Shown: piece by piece, positions 1 through 5,762 of the stretch
Position numbering within the stretch: the first letter of the stretch is position 1
How the letters are laid out: every line of letters starts with the position of its first letter
From: Desulfobacteraceae bacterium
GTDB lineage: Bacteria > Desulfobacterota > Desulfobacteria > Desulfobacterales > JAABPS01
Length of the DNA: 5,762 nt
Assembly: GCA_011391835.1 (NCBI GenBank)
Contig: JAABPS010000091.1
Span: 1 to 5,762 of the forward strand
Direction of reading: 5' to 3'
Translations under genes and position numbers: made by a program
The notes under the pieces: model-generated
The model's database searches: none
What the model was told of the DNA's origin: nothing
What the model saw: only the letters and a program-made list of their open reading frames with translations

Positions 1-3000
1 CAATCCGATAGAATCGAAAAGGCTTTCCTGCTTTTTGTATATCCATAATGATTGGCGATCAGTTTTTTTAATTCATCTATGTCCAGAGGGTCAGTGACCA
101 GCTCAAGATCCACCATTTCAAGATTGCATAATCCATCAAATTGCTGATGCGGATCATACACATAAGCAATGCCGCCGCTCATGCCGGCAGCAAAATTAAT
201 GCCCGTACCACCCAGAACGACGACGCGTCCGCCGGTCATATATTCACAGCCGTGATCACCCACCCCCTCCACCACCGCATTGGCGCCGCTGTTTCGGATG
301 GCAAAGCGTTCACCGGCTTTACCATGGATATAGACCTCTCCCGACGTCGCGCCATAAAGAATAACATTGCCGGCAATGATATTTTCCGATGGATTAAAAT
401 CCACCCCGGCTTCGGGCGTGACAATAATCCTGCCTCCGGACAGGCCCTTGCCGAGATAGTCATTGGCTTCTCCGTTCAAATAAAGGGTGAGCCCCTTGGC
501 TGCAAATGCGCCGAAACTCTGCCCCGCCGCGCCCGTGAACCGGCACGTGATGGTATCGTGGGGCAATCCGTCATTTCCGTACTTTTTCGCGATGGTGCCG
601 GAAAGCATGGCGCCTACCGTACGATTGACATTTCGAATAGGGAGTTCTATGTTGACCTTCTCCTGGGATTTAATCGCTTTTGCAGAAAGCTCAATGAGCT
701 TTCGATCCAAAACGTCTTCCGTATCACAGGGCTGAGGTTCAATTTTTCGGTTAACGCTGATCTCGCTCAACCCCGGGTTAAACAGCATTTTTGAAAAATC
801 CAGACTCTTGGATTTCCAGAAATGAATCGCCCGGTTCATTTCAAGCAGATCCGACCGGCCGATCATATCATCCATTTTCCGGAATCCCAGTAAGGCCATA
901 TATTCACGAACCTCTTCTGCTACCATGGTTAGAAAATTCACAACATGTTCCGGTTTTCCGGCAAACAACTTTCGAAGTCTGGCATCCTGTGTCGCTACAC
1001 CTACAGGACAGGTGTTTGAATGACATTTTCGCATAAGCACGCATCCCAGCGTAACCAGAATCGATGTGGCAAATCCGAACTCTTCCGCACCCAGAAGAGC
1101 TCCAATCACAACATCTCTGCCGGTTTTTATCTGACCATCTACCTGAATTTTGATACGCCGTCGAAGATTATTAAGCATCAATGTCTGCTGGGTTTCCGCA
1201 AGACCCAGCTCCCAAGGTGCTCCGGCATGACGGATAGAAGAGAGTGGTGACGCGCCTGTTCCGCCGTCATAGCCGCTGATGAGCACTAAATCCGCGTGAG
1301 CCTTTGCTACTCCTGCGGCCACTGTTCCCACACCCGTTTCAGAAACAAGCTTCACGGAAACACTGGCATCCGGGTTGATATTCTTTAAATCAAAAATCAA
1401 TTGTGCGAGATCTTCAATAGAATAAATATCATGATGCGGCGGAGGCGAAATCAATGTAACTCCCGGCGTGGAGTGTCGCACACGCGCGATCTCCTCATTT
1501 ACTTTATGCCCTGGAAGCTGGCCTCCTTCACCCGGTTTTGCGCCCTGAGCGATCTTGATCTGAAGCTCAACGGCATTTACCAGATACTCAGCGGTCACGC
1601 CAAATCTACCGCTGGCCACCTGTTTGATGGCACTGGACCGATTATCGCCATTATCCAGAAGAACATACCTCTCAGGGTCTTCGCCCCCCTCGCCGCTGTT
1701 GCTCCGTCCGCCTATCCGATTCATTGCAATCGCAATGGTTTGATGGGCTTCTTTGCTGATGGAACCAAAAGACATGGCGCCGGTTACAAACCGTTTCAGT
1801 ATTGCTTCTGCAGGTTCAACTTCATCCAACGATACCGGCGTTGTCTGTTTGAATGAAAAAAGCCCCCGGAGAGTCGATTGCTTCTCTGCCTGATTATTTA
1901 TCCGCTCTGCATAGTTACGATAAAGGATCCGATCATTATGCTTTACGGCTTCCTGAAGATAGAATATAGATTCCGGCGTCCACAGATGTCGCTCGCCGTC
2001 CAATCGGAATTGATAATGACCGCCGCTTCCCAGAATGACCAACGCATCGGGTGATGGATGATATGCTTCATTGTACCGATGGTTTGCCTCGGCAGCGATT
2101 TCATCCAAGCCGATGCCTTCAATATGTGAGGCGGTTCCGGCAAAATAGTTATCCACCACGTCGCTATTCAAGCCAATTGCTTGAAACACCTGTGCGCTCC
2201 GGTAGCTCCGCAATGTAGATATTCCCATCTTAGACATGGTTTTCAACAACCCTTTGCAAAGGGCTTTGATGTATTTTTCAATGGCTTCTGCCACGCTCAG
2301 ATTTGTGGAAAGCTGTTTTTTGATTGCCATCGCAGCAATGGTTTCAAAGGCAAGGTAAGGATTCACAGCGGTCGCGCCATAGCCCAGAAGCAAAGCAATA
2401 TGCATTACCTCTCTGGCCTCGCCGGTTTCAACAATAATCCCGGATGCGGTCCGTTTGCCTGCCTTTACCAGCCGCCGGTTCAGAGCCGAAACGCCCAGCA
2501 GCGCTGGAATTGGAGCCATATTTTTCGGCAAATTCCGGTCCGATAAGATAATGACCGTGCATCCTTCAGCGATGGCTTTCTCACCGTTATTACACATCGT
2601 ATCGAGGGCTGTTTCAAGATCCTTTCCCGTACCCCCTGCTGGAAAGGCCAGCGGAATAACCGTATGGTAAAATCCTTTCATCGTGATATGTTTTATCCGG
2701 TCTAAATCTTCATTGGCAAGAATTGGGTGCTGAAACTTAATCAGCCGGCTGTTTTTCGGAACTTCAGATAAAATGTTGGGTGGATTTCCAAAAAAGGTCA
2801 TGAGCGACATAACCAGTTCTTCCCTTACCGGATCAATGGCCGGATTTGTCACCTGAGCAAAAAGCTGTTTGAAATAATTATACAGCAGCTGGTTTTTTTC
2901 AGAAAGAACTGCCAGCGGAGAATCTGTCCCCATGGATCCCACCGGCTCCTGTCCTGTGGATGCCATGGGCTCAATGATCATCTGAAGGTCCTCCCGAGTG

Positions 3001-4439
3001 TAGCCAAAAAGCTTTTGCCTGAAAAACAGCGTCTCCATGTCCGGACGGACTTCGTCCACATCTGAATAAAAACCTCTAAGAGAAATACGATTTTCTTCAA
3101 CCCATCTTCGGTAAGGCTGCTGTCTTGCGCAAATGGTTTTGACTTCGCCGTCTTTTAATACCCGTTTCTCATTAAAATCCACCAGAAGTATTTCTCCGGG
3201 TCTCAGCGCTCCTTTTTCAGCGATTTCGCTTGGAGAAAAATCAAGAACTCCGGTTTCCGAGGCAAATACGATAAAACCGTCTTTGGTAATGGTATAGCGT
3301 GCGGGGCGCAGTCCATTTCTGTCCAATAATGCACCGGTCTGAATGCCATTGGAAAATGCCACAGCAGCCGGGCCATCCCAGGGCTCCATCATTCCTGCGT
3401 GGTATTCAAAAAAACCTCTCTGGTCAGGACCAATCGGATACTTTACTCCCCAGGCTTCTGGTACCAGCATGAGCATGGAATGATAAATCGACCGTCCCGC
3501 ACTGGTCAAAAGCTCCAGTGTATTATCCAGGCTCGCGGAATCACTGCCGCTTTCGTCAATAATGGGAAGAAGCTTTTTGATGTCCTCGCCGAATAAAGGA
3601 GATTGCAGAGACGACTCCCTGGCCCGTATATGATTGCGATTTCCGCGCAAGGTGTTAATCTCACCGTTATGCGCCAGATAACGAAACGGCTGGGCAAGTT
3701 CCCATGACGGGAAGGTGTTGGTGCTGTATCGCTGATGTACGACTGCCATCGCGCTGGTCAGCGCCGGATCATTTAAATCATTATAAAAGCCCGCAAGCTG
3801 GGGCGCTGTAAATAACCCCTTATAAACAATAGTTCTGCAGGAAAGGCTGGGAATATAAAAGCAGCCGTTTTCTATTTCCATATCCGGTGTGTTATTTTCT
3901 ATACACCGTCGAATAATATAAAGCTTTCTCTCCAGTGCTGCATTGTTATATTTCCCTCCACCCATGAAGCATTGCATGACACGGGGCCTCTGCTCCCGAG
4001 CCTGGCCAGATACGGCATCTGCATTCACAGGGACTTCACGCCAGCCAAGGAACGAAAGCCCTTCGGCTGTAGTTGCTTTTTCAACAAGTTTTTTATAAAT
4101 TTCAAACGGCTTGAGGTCCAGCGGCATAAACATCATGCCCACACCGTAATTTCCAACTTCCGGGAGATCGATATGGATCTGCTTGCAGGCGTGTATAAAA
4201 AAATCATGAGGTATCTGAAACAGAATTCCTGCACCATCTCCGGTTGCCAGATCCCCGCCAATGGCGCCCCGATGCATGAGATTTTCCAGCACCTTGATAC
4301 CTTTGGAAATAATGCCATGACTTTTAGTCCCGTCAATGTTAGCCACAAATCCCACCCCGCAGGAATCATGCTCATTGGCAGGGTCGTATAGTCCCTGTGC
4401 GTTGGGAAAGCTATTTGCTTTTTTGTAGCTATTTGCCAT
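1..4439 (-). CDS. gltB: Glutamate synthase large (alpha) subunit, C-terminus cut by window edge
   Basis: This enzyme makes glutamate from glutamine and 2-oxoglutarate in the cytoplasm, completing the GS-GOGAT route of ammonia assimilation. I read 1479 codons without a stop; the frame leaves the window at W-, where roughly 30-45 residues are probably missing. Seen in order: a short propeptide (1-26); catalytic Cys27 in CGVGF, which becomes the N-terminal nucleophile after cleavage in this family; the class-II amidotransferase domain to about 430, with HQRYSTNTFP at 235-244 and HNGEIN at 257-262; the central domain about 470-760; the FMN/synthase domain, with GAMSFGS at 887-893, GGRSNSGEGGEDP at 910-922, KLVSE at 1030-1034 and GYDGGTGASP at 1056-1065; a CX5CX4C 3Fe-4S motif at Cys1133, Cys1139 and Cys1144; and the C-terminal GXGXG beta-helix domain from about 1240. 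No key residue is missing. Whether the electron donor is NADPH via GltD or ferredoxin cannot be decided here. xth lies 80 bp upstream. Confidence 0.97.
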   Translation of the reverse strand, partial: MANSYKKANSFPNAQGLYDPANEHDSCGVGFVANIDGTKSHGIISKGIKVLENLMHRGAIGGDLATGDGAGILFQIPHDFFIHACKQIHIDLPEVGNYGVGMMFMPLDLKPFEIYKKLVEKATTAEGLSFLGWREVPVNADAVSGQAREQRPRVMQCFMGGGKYNNAALERKLYIIRRCIENNTPDMEIENGCFYIPSLSCRTIVYKGLFTAPQLAGFYNDLNDPALTSAMAVVHQRYSTNTFPSWELAQPFRYLAHNGEINTLRGNRNHIRARESSLQSPLFGEDIKKLLPIIDESGSDSASLDNTLELLTSAGRSIYHSMLMLVPEAWGVKYPIGPDQRGFFEYHAGMMEPWDGPAAVAFSNGIQTGALLDRNGLRPARYTITKDGFIVFASETGVLDFSPSEIAEKGALRPGEILLVDFNEKRVLKDGEVKTICARQQPYRRWVEENRISLRGFYSDVDEVRPDMETLFFRQKLFGYTREDLQMIIEPMASTGQEPVGSMGTDSPLAVLSEKNQLLYNYFKQLFAQVTNPAIDPVREELVMSLMTFFGNPPNILSEVPKNSRLIKFQHPILANEDLDRIKHITMKGFYHTVIPLAFPAGGTGKDLETALDTMCNNGEKAIAEGCTVIILSDRNLPKNMAPIPALLGVSALNRRLVKAGKRTASGIIVETGEAREVMHIALLLGYGATAVNPYLAFETIAAMAIKKQLSTNLSVAEAIEKYIKALCKGLLKTMSKMGISTLRSYRSAQVFQAIGLNSDVVDNYFAGTASHIEGIGLDEIAAEANHRYNEAYHPSPDALVILGSGGHYQFRLDGERHLWTPESIFYLQEAVKHNDRILYRNYAERINNQAEKQSTLRGLFSFKQTTPVSLDEVEPAEAILKRFVTGAMSFGSISKEAHQTIAIAMNRIGGRSNSGEGGEDPERYVLLDNGDNRSSAIKQVASGRFGVTAEYLVNAVELQIKIAQGAKPGEGGQLPGHKVNEEIARVRHSTPGVTLISPPPHHDIYSIEDLAQLIFDLKNINPDASVSVKLVSETGVGTVAAGVAKAHADLVLISGYDGGTGASPLSSIRHAGAPWELGLAETQQTLMLNNLRRRIKIQVDGQIKTGRDVVIGALLGAEEFGFATSILVTLGCVLMRKCHSNTCPVGVATQDARLRKLFAGKPEHVVNFLTMVAEEVREYMALLGFRKMDDMIGRSDLLEMNRAIHFWKSKSLDFSKMLFNPGLSEISVNRKIEPQPCDTEDVLDRKLIELSAKAIKSQEKVNIELPIRNVNRTVGAMLSGTIAKKYGNDGLPHDTITCRFTGAAGQSFGAFAAKGLTLYLNGEANDYLGKGLSGGRIIVTPEAGVDFNPSENIIAGNVILYGATSGEVYIHGKAGERFAIRNSGANAVVEGVGDHGCEYMTGGRVVVLGGTGINFAAGMSGGIAYVYDPHQQFDGLCNLEMVDLELVTDPLDIDELKKLIANHYGYTKSRKAFSILSD

Positions 4440-4453
4440 CTTCAATCCGTTTT

Positions 4454-4459
4454 TCCTTT
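4454..4459 (-). promoter_or_regulatory. Shine-Dalgarno candidate for gltB (bears on start choice)
   Basis: AAAGGA on the minus strand is the best purine-rich match upstream of gltB. It lies 14 nt from the ATG at 4439, which is long, but 8 nt from an in-frame TTG at 4445. A weaker GGA (4446-4448) sits 6 nt from the ATG. I annotated the ATG; a TTG start would add only Met-Lys to a propeptide that is removed anyway. Confidence 0.45.
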
Positions 4460-4474
4460 ATACATATAAAAATG

Positions 4475-4520
4475 AAAAGCCAAGCTGGAGGGATAATAGC
4501 GATGCCTCTTTAAGGCTTTT
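4475..4520 (-). terminator. Weak terminator-like inverted repeat between xth and gltB
   Basis: AAAAGCC and GGCTTTT form 7-bp perfect arms (4475-4481 and 4514-4520) around a 32-nt loop. On the minus strand the second arm runs into a T-rich stretch (CTTTTCATTTTTATA). A smaller GCCT/AGGC hairpin (4504-4507 and 4513-4516) is followed by five T on the plus strand. The arm next to xth touches its stop codon. The stem is AT-rich and the loop long, so this would be at best a leaky terminator for xth, leaving open read-through into gltB. Confidence 0.3.
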
Positions 4521-5308
4521 TATATTTCCATCACCATTCCTACCGGGCAATGATCAGATCCGTGAATATCGTTATCAATAAATGTATCCTTTATCCAGCC
4601 GTTATCGATAATATTTTGCGTCACAAAAAAATAATCAATACGCCATCCTGCGTCCGACTTTCTGGCGTTGAACCTGTAAGACCACCATGAATACTTCACT
4701 GTATCCGGGTTAAAATATCTAAACGCGTCCACATATCCCTCTTCGATAATTCTGTCAAGCCAATCTCTTTCAATCCGTAAAAAACCGGATCGGTTTTCAT
4801 TGGCCCTGGGATGCTTAAGGTCAATTTCATTATGAGCCGTATTATAATCCCCGCTGATAATCACCGCCTTGCCTGCATTTTTAAAGGTATCCGTATATTT
4901 AAAAAACTTTTTATAAAAGTTCAGCTTGTATTGAAGGCGCTCGTCACTCATTTGGCCATTCGGGAAGTAAACATTAAAAAAAATAAATTTCCCAAAGTCC
5001 ATTTCAATAATCCGGCCTTCATTATCAAATTCAGGGATACCCATTCCGTACGAAACTTTTTCAGGTGTGATCCTGGAATACACGGCAACTCCGGAATATC
5101 CTTTTTTCACGGATGCATACGACCAGTAGGATTCATACCCATCAAAATAGATCATATCCTTGCTTCGCTGATCTTCCTGCAGTTTCGTCTCCTGGAAGGC
5201 AAAAATATCCGCATCCAGCTTTTTTAAAGACGTAAAAAAATCTTTCTTCATTACGGCCCTTAATCCGTTCACATTCCAGGAAATTATTTTTATTCGTCTC
5301 TTCGTCAT
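4520..5308 (-). CDS. xth: Exodeoxyribonuclease III-family AP endonuclease
   Basis: This is a Mg-dependent DNA-repair nuclease of the endonuclease/exonuclease/phosphatase fold. The family cuts 5' to abasic sites, removes blocked 3' ends and has 3'-5' exonuclease activity on duplex DNA in base excision repair. At 262 residues it is complete and close to E. coli ExoIII (268). Seen motifs: SWNVNGLRA with Asn12; QETKL with Glu40 (metal ligand); NVYFPNG with Tyr114; SGDYNTAH with Asp154 and Asn156; the aromatic WWSYR at 208-212; WRIDY with Asp225; and the terminal SDHCPV with Asp252 and His253 (catalytic pair). All catalytic residues are present. The start is fixed by an AAGGA site 5 nt upstream and by the absence of another Met before residue 20. 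It has a good promoter at 5354-5382 and is visibly more AT-rich than gltB (for example 18 G+C of 60 in 4861-4920). It is followed by gltB after 80 bp. I cannot tell xthA from exoA naming by sequence alone. Confidence 0.95.
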   Translation of the reverse strand: MTKRRIKIISWNVNGLRAVMKKDFFTSLKKLDADIFAFQETKLQEDQRSKDMIYFDGYESYWSYASVKKGYSGVAVYSRITPEKVSYGMGIPEFDNEGRIIEMDFGKFIFFNVYFPNGQMSDERLQYKLNFYKKFFKYTDTFKNAGKAVIISGDYNTAHNEIDLKHPRANENRSGFLRIERDWLDRIIEEGYVDAFRYFNPDTVKYSWWSYRFNARKSDAGWRIDYFFVTQNIIDNGWIKDTFIDNDIHGSDHCPVGMVMEI

Positions 5309-5313
5309 GTATG

Positions 5314-5318
5314 TCCTT
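5314..5318 (-). promoter_or_regulatory. Ribosome binding site of xth
   Basis: AAGGA on the minus strand ends 5 nt before the ATG at 5308. Its good match and spacing support that ATG as the xth start. Confidence 0.75.
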
Positions 5319-5353
5319 AGCGATCAGCCCTGTATAAATCGAAATTAATTTTT

Positions 5354-5382
5354 AATATAACGATTAAAAACAATTTTGGCAA
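5354..5382 (-). promoter_or_regulatory. Sigma-70-type promoter of xth
   Basis: On the minus strand TTGCCA (-35, 5377-5382) and TATATT (-10, 5354-5359) are separated by exactly 17 bp. Each hexamer matches five of six consensus positions. The predicted transcript would start near 5347 and give a leader of about 38 nt that contains the xth ribosome site. A GCAATTGC palindrome (5379-5386) overlaps the -35 box and could be a regulator site, but it is short and may be chance in AT-rich DNA. Confidence 0.65.
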
Positions 5383-5389
5383 TTGCAAC

Positions 5390-5417
5390 ATTTTATAATT
5401 ATTTTGAGAAACAGCAA
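5390..5417 (-). promoter_or_regulatory. Possible second, upstream xth promoter
   Basis: TTGCTG (5412-5417) and TAAAAT (5390-5395) on the minus strand lie 16 bp apart. The match is weaker than that of the downstream promoter, and the region is AT-rich, so chance occurrence is quite possible. A perfect TATAAT also occurs here on the plus strand (5394-5399), but without a fitting -35 box. Confidence 0.25.
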
Positions 5418-5490
5418 TGTGTGTTTTTCGAATCCGTTTCAAAACAGGCAAGCGCATCAAAATCGTCGTATGAGCAATTGATGAGGAGTA

Positions 5491-5534
5491 ACCGGCAGGG
5501 CAGGAAGCGTATTGCCAGTCATTGCCTTGCCGGT
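5491..5534. repeat. Inverted repeat A: 13-bp stem on the plus-strand RNA
   Basis: ACCGGCA (5491-5497) and TGCCGGT (5528-5534) are perfect arms. In plus-strand RNA the pairing continues inward through G-U, G-C, G-C, C-G, A-U and G-U to 5503/5522, giving 13 continuous pairs around an 18-nt loop. On the minus strand the two G-U positions become A-C mismatches. No T-run follows on either strand, so it is not a standard terminator. Its right arm overlaps the left arm of the next repeat. Confidence 0.6.
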
Positions 5535-5559
5535 CTTGAAGGGTCAAAGCAATGACTGG
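5515..5559. repeat. Inverted repeat B: 11-bp perfect arms
   Basis: CCAGTCATTGC (5515-5525) and GCAATGACTGG (5549-5559) are exact reverse complements separated by 23 nt; a further TTG/CAA pairing (5527-5529 with 5545-5547) follows after one mismatch. The left arm shares 5522-5525 with hairpin A and the right arm shares its bases with palindrome C, so the three structures exclude each other in RNA. Confidence 0.65.
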
Positions 5560-5565
5560 TCATTG
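5550..5565. repeat. Palindrome C: CAATGAC-TG-GTCATTG
   Basis: Two 7-bp arms separated by 2 bp form a 16-bp near-perfect palindrome. The half-site GTCATTG also occurs at 5518-5524, so three half-sites lie within 48 bp in orientations plus, minus, plus. The compact symmetric form resembles a binding site for a dimeric regulator, but it lies about 170 bp upstream of the best xth promoter, and I do not recognise it as any known operator. Confidence 0.5.
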
Positions 5566-5601
5566 GTTCATATCAAAAGCAAGTTATATTTTTCATCTAT
5601 A

Positions 5602-5625
5602 CGTAGAGGAGGCCCCTTTTCTACG
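5602..5625. repeat. Hairpin D between the upstream gene and xth
   Basis: CGTAGA (5602-5607) and TCTACG (5620-5625) are perfect 6-bp arms. In plus-strand RNA the stem extends through two G-U pairs, A-U and G-C to about 10 bp with a 4-nt loop; the minus-strand version has A-C mismatches there. It lies about 75 nt past the stop of the upstream gene but lacks a following T-run on either strand, so a terminator role for that gene is doubtful. Confidence 0.45.
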
Positions 5626-5698
5626 ATCCAGCCTGTATGCTGTTAACGCTGCGGCTTTCATTTTCAGCAGAAAACACAGGAAATGTTGTTCCCGCACA

Positions 5699-5762
5699 TT
5701 ATTCAGACGACATATCTTCCCCGCCAGCAGGCTCAGGAATCAGGGTGATTTCGATTCGGCGG
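5699..5762 (-). CDS. C-terminal fragment, probable OmpA/MotB-family protein
   Basis: Only the last 20 codons and the TAA stop are visible; the gene continues beyond the right edge. The frame begins RRIEITLIPEP, and the base before it (C on the coding strand) would allow Asn, giving the NRRIEI sequence that typically ends the peptidoglycan-binding OmpA/MotB C-terminal domain. In that family these residues form the last strand, followed by a short variable polar tail, as here (GGEDMSSE). Such proteins anchor either the flagellar stator (MotB) or the outer membrane to peptidoglycan; which one cannot be told from 20 residues. It has the same direction as xth, nearly 400 bp upstream of it, so a shared operon is unlikely. 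Confidence 0.55.
   Translation of the reverse strand, partial: RRIEITLIPEPAGGEDMSSE

Larger units (their letters stand above)
5309..5698. other. Intergenic region upstream of xth, no convincing gene
   Basis: This 390-bp stretch separates the upstream partial gene from xth. It holds the xth promoter and ribosome site at the xth end, an AT-rich block around 5340-5405, a group of overlapping inverted repeats at 5491-5565 and another hairpin at 5602-5625. The only open frame of any length (minus strand, 5317-5547, TTG start) crosses the promoter, has no recognisable family motif and no good ribosome site, and I do not regard it as a gene. I saw no tRNA, no riboswitch consensus and no clear U-tailed terminator for the upstream gene. 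Confidence 0.7.

Noticed and set aside
141..794. 217-codon open frame on the plus strand
   Set aside because: It lies wholly antisense to the conserved GXGXG region of gltB and has no recognisable domain; it is a by-product of gltB codon use.
1401..1856. 151-codon open frame on the plus strand
   Set aside because: Antisense to the FMN/synthase domain of gltB, with no family signature or convincing ribosome site.
3972..4391. 139-codon open frame on the plus strand
   Set aside because: Antisense to the gltB amidotransferase domain; low-complexity mixed composition and no domain.
1..4439. Possible frameshift or internal stop in gltB
   Set aside because: I followed the frame through the whole stretch: no in-frame stop occurs, and landmark motifs from both ends share one frame.
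4456..4486. Possible gltB promoter (TTGGCT with TATAAA, 15-bp spacer)
   Set aside because: The spacing is short, and the implied start would lie inside or past the ribosome site, leaving almost no leader.
4811..5227. 138-codon open frame on the plus strand
   Set aside because: Antisense to xth, whose motifs are all intact on the other strand.
5317..5547. 76-codon minus-strand frame with TTG start upstream of xth
   Set aside because: It overlaps the strong xth promoter and the inverted repeats, has no good ribosome site and no known motif.
5482..5556. Short plus-strand frame starting MRSNRQGRK (24 codons)
   Set aside because: It is basic and very short, falls inside the inverted-repeat cluster and has no supporting signal.

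Overview
The window holds ordinary core-metabolism genes, all read on the minus strand. From right to left they are: the last 20 codons of a protein ending like an OmpA/MotB-type peptidoglycan-binding domain (5699-5762, cut by the window edge); a 397-bp non-coding stretch with a good sigma-70-type promoter and several overlapping inverted repeats (5302-5698 if the first bases of xth are counted, strictly 5309-5698); a complete exodeoxyribonuclease III-family AP endonuclease (xth, 4520-5308); an 80-bp gap; and almost all of the glutamate synthase large subunit gene gltB (1-4439), which runs off the left edge before its stop codon.

The organism is a Gram-negative-like bacterium of intermediate base composition. 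Full-length GltB with a short cleavable N-terminal propeptide, an ExoIII/ExoA-type nuclease and an OmpA/MotB tail would all fit Desulfobacterota (formerly Deltaproteobacteria), but this is an impression from protein style and not something the sequence proves.

GltB takes the amide nitrogen of glutamine and delivers it to 2-oxoglutarate to make glutamate; its partner small subunit (gltD) is not in the window and, if adjacent, lies to the left of position 1. Xth repairs abasic and oxidised 3' ends in DNA. The two proteins have no shared pathway. They lie in the same direction 80 bp apart, with only a weak terminator-like hairpin between them, so read-through is possible but not shown.

I found no RNA gene, CRISPR array, insertion sequence or defence-type cassette. 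The only structure not explained by genes is the set of mutually exclusive hairpins at 5491-5565 and a further hairpin at 5602-5625, both upstream of xth. They are the main thing worth a second look, at moderate to low interest.
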